Source: Lota lota (taxonomy: Eukaryota; Chordata; Actinopteri; Gadiformes; Lotidae). From it: a stretch of 64,000 bases of DNA. Below are positions 35,404 through 56,589 of the stretch, one piece after another. The position numbers and the translations under genes were made by a program. The stretch's first letter is position 1. The number at the start of each line of letters is the position of its first letter. The notes below the pieces were generated by a model. It had not been told where the DNA came from and did no database searches. It saw only the letters and a program-made list of their open reading frames with translations. Where the stretch lies: positions 8,827,724-8,891,723 of the forward strand of contig JACYXH010000826.1 in NCBI GenBank assembly GCA_026745465.1, read 5' to 3'.

Positions 35404-37976
35404 CCGCAGTGGAATCCTCCTGATCCTGGAGGAGCTGAAGGGCCGCACGCACCTCAACCTCTTCAGGATGAGTACAGGGGCCCCACGCTCTCTCGGAGGG
35501 AGAGACGTTGTGTGTGTGTGTATGTGTGTTAGATATTGAGGTGTGACTGGCCCCTAGGGATGTGTGCGTGTGTGTGTGTGTCTGTGCTCTATAATAATAT
35601 GATGTGTTGGTTAGGTACTAGCTCCTAAGAATCCACCAGCTCCCTCTGGAAGCCTTCCTGGTGTATCTGAGGAGGATGACGATGAGCTGACCACGATGCA
35701 AAACTGTTCTCCTCACCATACTCATCATATAATATCATATATCACAATCTTGCTATATCAAGATTATATATATATACTTTTTTTAAATATGCAACAAAAC
35801 AGCATATAACAACTTAATCTATATTAATAATTATCTGTAATCTAAAACATCCCACCTTCATAATCAAATATCACATGATGAGTGATATTTGCATAATTGG
35901 TTGGGGTCGCACAACATGCAGATGGGGTTGTGTGAGACTTCTAACTTAAAATAACTTAAAAAATGACTTCAAAATAACATTTTGTTTTGAACCCTATAAG
36001 GTGTAGGATTTTTTATGGATAGGTAGGGTAGGGGTTTTGTGTTTTGTGTTTTAGGGTTAGGGTTTGGTTTCAGGATTTGGTTAGGGTTTGGTTTTAGGTT
36101 AAGGCTATGGGGTGGGTTAAGAGTTTAGTTATCGGTTCTAGAGTTTGATATTATGGTCAGGGTTTCCTATGGATTGGGTTTTAGGATTGGGTTTTCAGTT
36201 CTAGGGTTTGGAGGGGGGGTGGGTATAGGGTTTGCTATGGGTTGGGTTTCAGGGTTGGCTTTTCGGTTTTAGGCTTAGGGTTAGGGGTTCCTACTGGTGG
36301 GGCTTTAGGGTTTGGTTTTCAGTTCTAGAGTTCGTCGAGGAGCTTAGGGTTTCCTATGGGTTGGGTTTCAGGGTTAGTTATTTTTGTTCTAGGGTTAGGG
36401 TTGGGGTTCTATTGGTAGGGTTTTAAGGTTTGGTTATCAATCCTAGGGTTTGTAGGGTGGTTAGGGTTTGCTGTGGGTTGGGTCGTAGGGTTTGGGGTTG
36501 GGTTTTCGGTTCTAGGGTTGGGGTTGGGGTTTCTTATGGGTTGGGTTTTGGGGCTTGTTATTCGGTTTTAAGGTTAGGGCAAGGGGTTCTCATTGGTGGG
36601 GTTTGGTTTTTTTTGTTTTCAGTTCCAAGGTTTGGGTTAGGGTTTGGTTTCAGGCTTAGAGTTTGATTTCAGAGATAGGTTTAGTTTAGTTTTTAGAGTT
36701 GGGGTTAGGGTTTTAGATTTTGTTTTTTGTTCTCGATTTAATATCAGTGTATTTTTTCATTCACTCTTTTATCTTGTCATTCTTGTTCCTTCCATCTTTG
36801 TTCTCTCACTCTTTTTTTAATGTTTTCACGTTCTCCCCATCTTTTCTTTCTCAAAATTATTTCTCCACCTTTTGTTGGTATATTTTGTTCTCTCCATCTT
36901 ATTTCTGTAACCCTTTTGTATCGATTTTCTCGATATCTCAATCTCTCAATCTTTTTTCTCCATTTCTTTCCCCCACTCTTTTTTTCACAATTTCTTGCTC
37001 TCTCAATGGCACAATTTCTTCATGAATTTCGTGAATTCTCTCTCTCCAACATTTGCCTCTACTTCTTTTTATGTATTTTTGTTCTGTCTTTCTCTTGTTT
37101 TTTTCCCTCGATTTCTTGTTATTTCCATAATTTTCTTCTCACTCTTATTCCTCGATTTCTCGTTCTATTCATCTTTTTTTCTATCCGTATATATTTTTTT
37201 CTGTTTATTTTCTCAACTTTCTTGTTCTCTCTGTCTGGAACCAAACGCTAAACTTGAAACCAATCCTAATCCGTCCCTAACCCTTAAACCGAAAAACCAA
37301 ATCCTATAACCCGATCCATAGAAACCACTAACCCTAACACTGTACCTGAAAACTAAACCATAAAACCAAACCTTAAGAGGAAACCCTAACACCAAACCCT
37401 AGAACCAAAAACCAAACACTAAAGCTTTACCCTTAGAGGAAACCCTAACCCTAATTTCAAACCCTCTAACCAAAAGCAAAACATTAAGAGGAAACCCTAA
37501 CCCACCTTACAGCCAGAAACCATACCTTGAAGCCTAATCGAGCCTAAGGCTTAGGGGTTCCTATGGGTTGCATTTAAGGGTTTGGATTTTAATTAGGGAT
37601 ACGGTTTCCTTTGGGTAGGGTTTTCAATTCCAGGGTTTGTAAAGGAGCTAGAGTTTGGTTTTAGGTGTTGTTTTTATGGTTACGTTTTATACTGTCCCCA
37701 GAGGATGAAACCCAAACCCCAGGACAGGCTCCTGAGGTCCCCAGGGTCCTGAAGAACGACCTGGGACGGCTTCCCGGGTCCGCGACAGTAGATCAGCTCT
37801 TGCTCCTTCCACAGTGTGACTCCTCTACATCTCCGAGGGAGTGTGGGTATTCTGTAGAGCTCTCTGGCTTGTGGTTCTCCACCTTCATCCTACACAACTG
37901 TCTTCATCATGCTAATCAGCACTGTGTCATCACCATGAGGAGCTGTGATTGGTCTCTTCTAAACAATCAATTTTGA
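35404..37976 (+). other. weak candidate + strand transcript with AATAAA at 37991
   Basis: Three segments with normal amino-acid composition follow acceptor-like sites: 35404 (SGILLILEELKGRTHLNLF), 35615 (APSGSLPGVSEEDDDELTTM) and 37702-37976 (DETQTPGQAPEVPRVLKNDL, ending in a stop). AATAAA follows at 37991-37996. The internal donors are poor and the middle is filled by telomere-like repeats. This could be a decayed gene or chance; no family is recognised. Confidence 0.2.
36000..37690. repeat. degenerate telomere-like repeat block with opposed arms
   Basis: 36.0-36.72 kb is built of GGGTTAGGG and GGTTTTAGGGTTTGG variants. 36.72-37.23 kb is T/C-rich. 37.24-37.52 kb is CCCTAACCC and CCAAACCCTA variants, the reverse orientation. 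37.55-37.69 kb returns to the G-rich strand. Units are highly diverged. Confidence 0.75.
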
Positions 37977-38059
37977 AACCAAACCTCTTCAATAAAATAG
38001 TGTCTTCTATATTTTGAGGATTAAAACATCAAAGTGTTTTGTCTTGAAATGGTCAGTTT

Positions 38060-38255
38060 CAAGCCTACTACAACAATCCATATCGAGGGAACCCTGTCCT
38101 CGCGTTGTTGGTATTCACCCTGTACGGAAAGGGGCTTCCAAAAAAACAAGAACGGCATTCAATTATCCCCACATCCCAATGCCAAGAACGCCATTAAAAA
38201 AGAAGAAAAGAAAAGAAGCTATTTTACAAGCATGGTTTATGAACGACAGCAGGCC
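38060..38255 (+). repeat. ~200-bp direct repeat, copy 2
   Basis: Second copy, in the same orientation, 11.8 kb downstream of copy 1. It has shorter A-rich runs. The two copies bracket the transposon, the TATA-containing segment and the telomere-like block. Confidence 0.85.
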
Positions 38256-38559
38256 AAAAACAGTGTTAGGGCTAGTTTTAAGGTAGAGCAATCCCCACAC
38301 ACTTACAGACATGGGAAGGAGAGAAACAGACAAAGAAAGAAAGAAAGAAAGAAGACCTTGTATAATCTGGTTGATTAATGGGTCAGGAGCAACATTTCCA
38401 TCTGTAGCCTACCTTATCTGCTCTAACACATTCATCACACCCTGTAAGGTCCTGAAATAATACTAATAATACAAAATAAAAACTAATTGCAGCTGTGCAC
38501 CCTCCTGGTGGATATATATGGGCTTCATACATAAGGATGACGGGTGGGAAGCAAGCGCC

Positions 38560-38840
38560 TGTGCAGAGCCAGGAAAAGCCTTCATGAATCACGTTGTGCG
38601 AAGGCCCTGGTTGTACCGCTGCAGCCCGCCTTGGTGGCGGAGAGAAGCAATCATCAGGGAGCCAGTCAAATGAATACTTCAGCCGAGGTCGCCTCGTTCT
38701 CCGTCATTAGGGCACATTACAGGGCCACAATATACATCATTAAACCAGGCATAAACAATTAATTAAAACGCCGTTAAGGAAGACAAGCTAACGCCACGTC
38801 TCCCTGTGGTATTAATAGGCAGTTAAACGGCAGAGGGTTA
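38560..38840. promoter_or_regulatory. candidate conserved noncoding element
   Basis: Non-repetitive DNA with AACAATTAATTAAAACGCCG and GGTATTAATAGGCAG, lying between the direct-repeat copy and the presumed end of fbxl4. It resembles developmental enhancers in composition. Not tested. Confidence 0.25.
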
Positions 38841-39084
38841 AAGCAAAAGGGATAATTCCGCTACACGCTCCTTGAAGTTACTCATCCGGACTATAAAGGC
38901 TTCCCTGGTTGGTCTGGGGTCTGGAGACGGTTCACTCTGGAGTATAATCACATGAGCTCTGCCTAAATACACCGAACCTATTATCAAGCTACGTGTGTGT
39001 GTTATATGCACTTGTTGAGTCCTTGTAATCAAGTCCAGTGTAAGCATTTGGCACGAGAGTAAAGAATTAGACACAGAATAAAGA

Positions 39085-41394
39085 ACCAGAATCAGTCTTC
39101 GGCCTCGCGTTTATTTAAAATCTGGCAACATTGAAGCACCCATTTTTCTTCAGAACTGAGGCACAACCTTTGTACTTAAGTCGCCATCTTCTCAGTTCAA
39201 GCTAACACACTACAGCATTGACATTGCAGGAAGGCGCATAACTAGGTATCCTGCAGATGGCCCATCCCTAATCCCACAACTGAATTATAACCAACCATAT
39301 TCACGGCAATCAAAACCTAAATAAATGGCAACATGAAATGAAATATTTTTAACACCTATATTGGCTAGCCAGGTTTTGTTTTGGACAATAAACAGAAACA
39401 TTTTTAAAAGAGGTCCTAGGTTACCAAATAAAGCAATGTCAGTGGTTGACACTCAACTAAATCAAATAATTAATATAGCTCTTTCAGCAATATTCTTTAG
39501 AAAACCTAATTGGAAAACATCCTGTTTTATAGTCCAAAACTGAAAACGTTCCACCTAAAATTCCAGAAACATATAATACTGTTACCATGGCCAGGTTTTC
39601 TTTTTAAACTTTTTTTTTCAATAACATAAAAAATGCTAAAGGCATTCTACACAGCCGCAACTTTAAGGACAAAGTATTAAAAGAGAGGGGTACAAAGATA
39701 TGTTGCATATTAATTACGATGGCCATGAGCAAGGCCTATAAATATAGCTGTGGTGCTTAGGCCAAGGATTTTCAGATTACTTTGGTTGAAGGGCATGAAA
39801 GCAAAGCACCTCACCTCACAACAATCAATAACACACGGACATTCCACCACATTCACCCAGAAACATAAGGCACAAGAACAATTCCCATTCTAACTAGCGG
39901 GTGCTCAAAAGCAAATTTCAAGTATCTGCAAAATATTTGTTTTTTCCTCAAGCACTTTTGCACTGCAAATGTGGCTTAATATTATTACGAGATCAATAAA
40001 TAACCATGGACAACATTTATGTTCTTTTTTTACAATGGTACAATTACTGTAGTTTACACCAACAGATAGTAACATCACTCTTCATCTTTCAGCTACATCA
40101 GTGCTAATAACTGATAGGACTAAGAATTGATCCATGGTGGATTTTGTTTAGCTAAATCAACAGCAGTTATATTGAACCTGATAGCCACCACCATGTTGCT
40201 CTGGATATCAGCCTCTGTTCTGCTGGTTCCCGGATGAAAACTAAACGTAGGCTATGTAAAAAATAAATACAAATAAAACCCTGAGTATCAGGACAATTAT
40301 AAAGATTGAATATTTACAAATTTTTGCAGTATGTCATTCCATCACCAATTGGCCATTTCCACATAGGAGGGCAACTTGTGGCTTGAGTACAACAACCAGC
40401 AAGCTTCGATGGCCCACTGTTGATGGCATGGGACAAAATGTGCAGCATTTGAATAGAACACAGGAATCGGAAGCTTCGGGTCATGTTCTCCTGCACTGGT
40501 CTTTTGGCGGACAGGTGAAATACAATTAAACAAACGAAATGTTGAATGAGGCTTGGCCTGTAGAATAACACGACTTAAAAAACAAAACAAATGTAGGGAT
40601 CTGTGTGTTTTTTCAATCCAATATAGTGACTGGAATTAGTTTGATAAGACAGTGGCCACTATAGTTAATAAATCGTTTTCCAAGAGATGACACTGATGCC
40701 TAGAGAAGAGACTGATGTGCCATATATACATTTCAAAATAAAAAGGTATGCTGGACTTCTAAAATCCTTGCGTAGAAGTGAACTCACAAACAAATTTAAG
40801 AGGTTATGTGTACCAACACTGGATGCACAAATAATTGCAAACGGTTGTCTCTCACATTTATCACTTGTCATTATCATTATTATCATGGTCACATTGATCA
40901 ACCTGCTTATCAACGGCCCAAAGAGTCTGGCACACGTTTCCACAGGAGGCTTCTAATAAAATTAAACAAAACATTTATTTAAACTTAAAACCTGACTTGT
41001 GGTTAACAATGCAACATTTCCAGCCCTGTGCCATTAAAAAAAGAAAAGAAAAAAAGAGGTGACAAGTCATGTGAAATCGAGCAGATTTTCAGCCTTCCCC
41101 CTGATTTCAACAAGTATCTAAACGTAAATCTGTCCCATCCAATAGTGCTATGACTCTGAAGGGGGGGGGGGGGGGGGGGGGGGGTCTGACAGCAGTTTGA
41201 CTTCAGCTGCCTCCTTCACTCTTAACCCGCTGATCACGGATAACGTCTCAAACCCCTGCCAGGAGCGAACCTCTCCACCAATATCTAACCTGTGAAGTCT
41301 TGATGAAATCCTTCGTTAGCTATCTGGCTAGCCAGCAGTCACCGCCGCTAGCCTCCGTCTCTGCATGGCCGGTGTGCAGAGTGAGAGCCATGGG
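39085..41394 (-). other. probable fbxl4 3' UTR and downstream flank
   Basis: No gene is seen. Reverse-strand AATAAA signals at 40974-40979 and 39110-39115 could end the fbxl4 transcript, giving 3' UTRs of about 0.4 or 2.3 kb. A 24-base poly-G run (41161-41184) lies within it. Confidence 0.35.
41161..41184. repeat. 24-base poly-G run
   Basis: Uninterrupted G on the + strand, in the presumed fbxl4 3' UTR (poly-C in the transcript). Confidence 0.97.
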
Positions 41395-50370
<8,976 letters not shown>

Positions 50371-50448
50371 AGGGAACACCGGGGCTGGGTGGCAGCGTCT
50401 GGGATGGGAAGGGGGGGGGGGGGGGGGGAGGGGGGGGGGACGACACAA

Positions 50449-51640
50449 GGCTAGCAGGGGAAGGAGGCAGACACCTTTCGCCTACGGGAAGCAGGCTGGC
50501 TCAAACGGACAGGGCCTACGAAGCGCAGGCTACAGGCCCGACGGCATGCATGACCTGTTGGTTAGACAGAGATGGACACCTACATTAGTAAGACGGGTAA
50601 GATAGCAGTGCCTCGGTTTTCCTCAAAAGACCAAGAGTTACAGAAGTAGTTGTAGCCGTCATTGCCAGAAACACACATAATGACAATCTGAAAAATGTCC
50701 AATAGTCACTGTGAATCCTTCCTATTATTATTCCGAACACCTTCAGACAACTCGTGAATTTGTTTCCATCAAGGCTACTTCAACATTAAACCAGATCAAC
50801 CAAGATTAAGAAAAGATAGAGAAACAACAAGTAGTGAATGTAGGACAGTTTGGATGTAACTTGGGGACAAATCAATTTGTTTAAATATTGCAAAGGAAAT
50901 CTTCTAATCAAATCTAATCTGTAGGCATTGGTGTGATGCCATTCTCATTTTAGTGCAGTTGATGATAATATGGGGAAAAGATGCAATTCAGTGCTATTGG
51001 AAGCTATGAAGATGATTTATTTCAAACCTGTCCAGATGATACCACAATGAAGGTGGACTGAGGGACCAAAGAACGCGGACTATGGAATGTGTATCTCATG
51101 TTTGGTTGTCAAAGCGGCATGTCAACATATTTGCATACAGGGGTGCTAGGTTTGCAGCACTTCCTGTCTGCCTACAACACCTGTAGGGCCAGTTCACTCT
51201 ACTAATGTGGCATAAGGAATTTAATCAACCTAGAAACACAAATAGTTCCAAATTGGACTTTACACTTGCAAACAACAATCACCACACCACGCTACTGGGC
51301 TGTCTCCATGTGGTAGAACCTGTTCTACCAAGTATTGTCATATTATGAAGGGCATTTACATTGGTACAGTACCAACAGGTGATAGTTGACAGGCACTACA
51401 CATTGTTGTGAGAAAATCGGTTGTGTCACATCAACACTAAAAGGACCCCCGCGGAGCTGTCACAACACGACCACAACCTGAGCGGTTAGCATAGCTACGG
51501 TGAGCTAGCAATAGCAATACTCCACCACACGAAACATATGAAACACATTTACGGTAAACGGAGATCAACGTGTCCAATCATAGGACGAATTTGTCTTCTT
51601 TCCATTCGTCAAATGTTTTAACCATGGAAACTTGGTCTGT
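50449..51640. other. fbxl4 5' intron region, no separate gene
   Basis: Complex DNA between coding exon 1 and the candidate promoter. It should hold one or more noncoding 5' exons, which were not resolved. Confidence 0.35.
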
Positions 51641-51735
51641 TTGTTCGGCTGGGTTCCTCCGTCCTGTTCTCCGACATGTCAAAACATCAACATCCGGTGT
51701 AAGCGCAAAGGCTTGTGGGAATGGTAGTTCATGTT
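51640..51735 (-). promoter_or_regulatory. candidate fbxl4 promoter
   Basis: On the reverse strand, ACTACCATTCCCACAAGC (51728-51711) closely resembles the ACTACAATTCCC-type motif bound by SIX5/ZNF143 in housekeeping promoters. An ETS-like ACCGGATG follows just downstream. The site lies about 1.3 kb upstream of coding exon 1 in the correct orientation for fbxl4, which has noncoding 5' exons in other vertebrates. The first exon itself was not resolved. Confidence 0.4.
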
Positions 51736-51739
51736 GTTA

Positions 51740-51955
51740 CTTCATATTCCTGACCTTTTCTTTTTCTTCATTAATTAATTTGCGGATCGCAAACCGACGC
51801 TTAACTTTTCAGTGCCATTTGAGGATCAAGCTTGTACTTTTCTTTAGTAACTAGAAGAGAGAAGAGCAAAGGACTTTTCTTTTCGAAAGCATCCTTTTGG
51901 GCAAGTAAATAATTGATTGAATTAACTCCTTAAAAGCAATGACACACACATTCAC
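51740..51955. other. intergenic, no gene seen
   Basis: Short AT-rich stretch upstream of the candidate fbxl4 promoter. Confidence 0.4.
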
Positions 51956-51957
51956 GC

Positions 51958-51958
51958 A

Positions 51959-52020
<62 letters not shown>
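51958..52020. repeat. (CA)n microsatellite
   Basis: About 30 CA units. Confidence 0.97.
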
Positions 52021-52022
<2 letters not shown>

Positions 52023-52228
52023 AGAAGATAATTAACATTTTCTAAAATGTCTCTCCTCCCCTCAAAAATGGGTCATTGTGACCATGAGCTACTGTTATTT
52101 TATGCCTTGTAAAGCATTTTGGTTGCAATACTATCATACCAAAGTGAGACTTAAATATAATATATATTCTTTTTATATATTTATATATTACAGGTAAGGC
52201 AGTAATCTCACATTATAAGACTCTCCCA

Positions 52229-52655
<427 letters not shown>

Positions 52656-52659
52656 TGTA

Positions 52660-55100
52660 TGAAAAACAACTTGGCGAGATCCAGAGTTAACGAGACAGAA
52701 TGATGTAAATTCGGTGGGCCAGTGGGCATGCTTGGTGATTGACAGCCCAAGCGACTACAGTCAGCTACTGCAGGCATCAGTGAGCCGCACTCCTGCCTAC
52801 TGTCAGAGTTCTGTTCCGGTCCACTGTGCCACACACAGATATGCACATGGAGGAGCACACTCAAATGCAAATGTGAACGGACACACATACAATTCATGCA
52901 CACAGTCATGTATTCGCTCCGAATCCCTCGCTCGCTCACTCACTCACTCACTCACTCCAGCTTACAAAAGACAGTAAAATAATATATGTGCTTAGTCTCT
53001 CTACCTAGAAGGATAGTTGAGGAGAGGGTAGTTGGAAAGAGAATGTTTTCTGTTCAACAAACTGTCCACAAACTCCCCAGCGTGTTGCTCTTCCTGTACA
53101 CACAGCAGCAACAGCACATTCAAATCACACAGGGGAAGCATTGCATTGGAGGCGTTGCAAAAAATATCCAGGTGTGCCTGCCTATTTAGTTTTCCTTTAC
53201 ATTAAAGATGCGACAGTGGGGCTTGCGTCTTTCGCTGCCTTCCAATTTCGGTGGATAGGAGGACAACCAGAAACACTTAACACCGTGTGTTGTCACGTTA
53301 TGGGGGTGCATTTACTCTGTTCCAAGGAGCGGCTCTTCGCAGAGGTCATGGAGTCACCAAGAGGAGCCAGGGCTTTTAAATGGATCCCCATATGTCTAGG
53401 CACAGTATAATTTACCGCAACAAGGCATGTCGCTGTAACTCACCGTAAAGCCAAGCCGTGGTCAAAGTGACACCGCGACATGGTTAAGTGGCTCCGCTGT
53501 TATAAGCGTGACTTCCAGGTGGCGGGAAAAATTATTATTCCTGATGCAACTGCACGCTTCCGACAGTCCTGCACGTCTTAACGAATGTGCACATGACACC
53601 CTGCTAGGATGAACAGGGAGGTATTGGAGAAAGAGACCCTGGTATCAAAACGGGGAGAACATGGGAGAGAGACTTTAGAAAGTGGTGGCGTGTGTGCGCT
53701 ACTGAACAATAAAGTGTTACTAAATAAAGTGAATGAAGAGTCATATAAAACCACAGCCACTACCTTCAGCTGAATAAGTGCTAACATCAGTATAAATAAT
53801 TTTCTAAAATGTGGTCTATGCTTAAAAGATGCCTCTGCAGCCTGCATTTAGTTTAGTGAGCTTTTATTTCTTTGTATTACAAAGAAATAAAACAACTCTA
53901 TAAAAACGACATTGTGGAAGCACCCATGATGAACAATATTAATATTTAATGTAATGATATTAACCTATGCACTCCATCAAAGTCGTTGTGGTGATTGCCT
54001 TTCACCTCAAGGGCCAGTATCCCAGTTCATCATCACAAGTCTCACGTCTCCAGAACTCCAATCAATATCCTCAATGTTTCTCTTTTAATTTATTTCACCT
54101 ATCCAACATGTGACACCATTTCAAATGGGTCGAATGCACCATAACAAACTTTTTCTGGCTTATTAGTCAAACGACAGAATCTGCAAATATAATTAGCGGT
54201 GCGAGAAAACACGGAGCAGGAGAGAGAAATAGCGGAGAGAGAGAGGCTGTCGACTCCTTCTGCCATTGTTTTTCTGCTCCGCGTCCTCCAACTGAACTTC
54301 ACTAGTCCGCAGATTAATTGGTTGCAGGAAATTGTCGGTGATGAGGAGTCATGACCTTGATCTCTCCCCTGATAAATGTTCTTTTTTATCAGCAACATGC
54401 AAATATGTTGCATTGGAACGAGTGTGGAAAGAGTGTGGAAAGTGTGTGTGTTTGCGTACGTGTTTGTGTGTGTGTGTGTGGATAAGGGGAGTGGGGCTGG
54501 TGTATGTAAACAGATACAGATTGTCTCATTTTATTGTGTGTTTAGTGGCTGATTAGGGCTGTAATTAAATACAGTGTTGGTGAGTTCAGAGGCGCACAGA
54601 GGAGACGTTGACCCTGTGACTTCTACTGTAAGCCTGAGATCATTGGAACAAAGAGTGGAGATGCACTGATAAAGAGAGCACACACCCGCAGACTGTGAAC
54701 AAACAAACATCATCACACCTTTATCACTACAGGCCCTGTCCTTAATCCAGCCTTCACCTTGAAGCGAAATATGACTAGAGTTTAGAGTAAAACTAGGCCA
54801 AAAAATAAATATTAGCTCAGTGTAATAATGGCTAAAGGCTGGTGGGGCAAAGAAAAAAAACAAAACAAAGAAAATCATAGCATTAATTAAACCATGCAAT
54901 AGTCTTTGCATGTCTTGTGTAGGCAGATATATCACAGACCCAACCACAGTGGAATCTACGTTCAAAACATACTAGTGGTAAACATTAGTGGTATCAAACT
55001 ACCTTCAAAAACCACTCGAACACTCATACCATATTTAGATCAACTTTCGTTTTAAACCAAAGGCACTTCATTTAGAAGAGCACCCCCCACCCACTTCCCA
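52660..55100. other. intergenic, no gene supported
   Basis: Complex DNA with a short (TCAC)n at 52935-52955 and a perfect palindrome at 53862. Open frames are short and unremarkable. Confidence 0.45.
53862..53892. other. perfect 31-base palindrome
   Basis: Fifteen-base arms (TTTTATTTCTTTGTA and its complement) around a single T. AATAAA is present on both strands, so the site could serve as a polyadenylation signal in either direction. Confidence 0.85.
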
Positions 55101-55290
55101 ATCTCCCTCGACCAATCAAAATCATCACCACGTCTTTGTAGAGTCGACTTTGTAGAGTTTCCTCCCGGTGGAACGTGGATAATCCCCTGCCTCTAAAGTA
55201 AATTTAAAAAAAAAAGAAAAAAAGGAAACCGAGCTGTGAGGCAGCACCTGGGAGTACGTTCTGGTGAGATCCTGCAGATCTGACGCGTCT

Positions 55291-55320
<30 letters not shown>
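55291..55320. repeat. 30-base poly-G run
   Basis: Longest homopolymer in the window. Confidence 0.97.
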
Positions 55321-55321
<1 letters not shown>

Positions 55322-55432
55322 ACACTTTCAGTGGCCAAGGTCCCTGTGATGTCCCCGACCCATGCGGAGATGTCGCAGTGTGCGCCGTTGACAGTCTCTG
55401 ACTCAAAGGGCATGCAGTGAAGCCCTGGCACG

Positions 55433-55439
<7 letters not shown>

Positions 55440-55473
<34 letters not shown>

Positions 55474-56067
55474 GCGCGCACAGCGGGCTCATCCCAAAGA
55501 GCTGCACTCAATATAAAGTTCAATAACTTCTGAGCACCGCGGAGCGGAACCACGGGGCGTCCGTGTATCTCCTCGGAGCGTGAGGCCGCCGGTGGGGCAA
55601 TACTGCCGGTTTAAAGTGGCTAATGAGTGTTTTGGAGGAAATAACGATGCATAAAAATTGGTTGGTGTGGAAGTGACACGTTCCCTCCATGGCAAGTGAT
55701 GAGACAATGGGGAGAATTATACACCCATACCCCGGGTTCATGCGCTTCAGAGTTGTTTCTATACGTATCATCATGCCTTGTTGAGAGCAGCGTGTGTTTA
55801 GTGCGGGGGGGGGGGGGGGGGGGGGGGGCATCATAACAGCGGCCAAACAACGGAATCCCATTTAGCTCATGCTTCTACCAAGGCATGTGAGGGATATTTT
55901 ACATGCAAACACCCTACGCCCACTGACCCCCCTACACACACACACACACACACACACCCTTTATTCCCCAACCCTCTTATCCTCTCTCCAGCCCATTGCC
56001 GCCAACAATACCCTTCTTGCCCGACCACCACCCCCGCCGACGGCATACACACACACACACACACACG

Positions 56068-56099
<32 letters not shown>

Positions 56100-56313
56100 T
56101 TACCCCCAACCCGCTCTCTCAACAGGCTTCTGTGGAATTTATTCAAATATTTTGACATTTCGCCTCCCCTCACTTCCCGAGCAGAAATGATTTGTGACAG
56201 CTGGAGATGGGCTCGGTCGAGGCTTCCTCAACAACCTGGTCCCCCCCCCCCTCCCTCCCCCTTCCACCCCTCTCTCCCCGTCTTTATGTCCTTTCTTTTA
56301 CAAAGGCTGAATT

Positions 56314-56375
<62 letters not shown>

Positions 56376-56527
56376 CAATTCACACACACACGTACACACA
56401 CACTCTGTGTTCATTCACCACTGCTCCTCCTGTCAGTTGCTTCAAGCCATTTCTCCACCACAATCTTTCCACACGTCTATGCAGTGTGACGGACACACAC
56501 ACACACACACACACGGTATGACAGACA

Positions 56528-56574
<47 letters not shown>

Positions 56575-56585
56575 ACACACACGGT
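55440..56585. repeat. cluster of (CA)n tracts and a poly-G run
   Basis: (CA)n at about 55438-55481, 55934-55957, 56048-56098, 56329-56370 and 56529-56571, plus 24 G at 55805-55828. No gene in between. Confidence 0.9.
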
Positions 56586-56589
56586 GTGA

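Noticed and set aside
36720-37309. Phe/Ser-rich + strand frames that look like membrane proteins
   Set aside because: They arise from the T/C-rich spacer of the telomere-like block.
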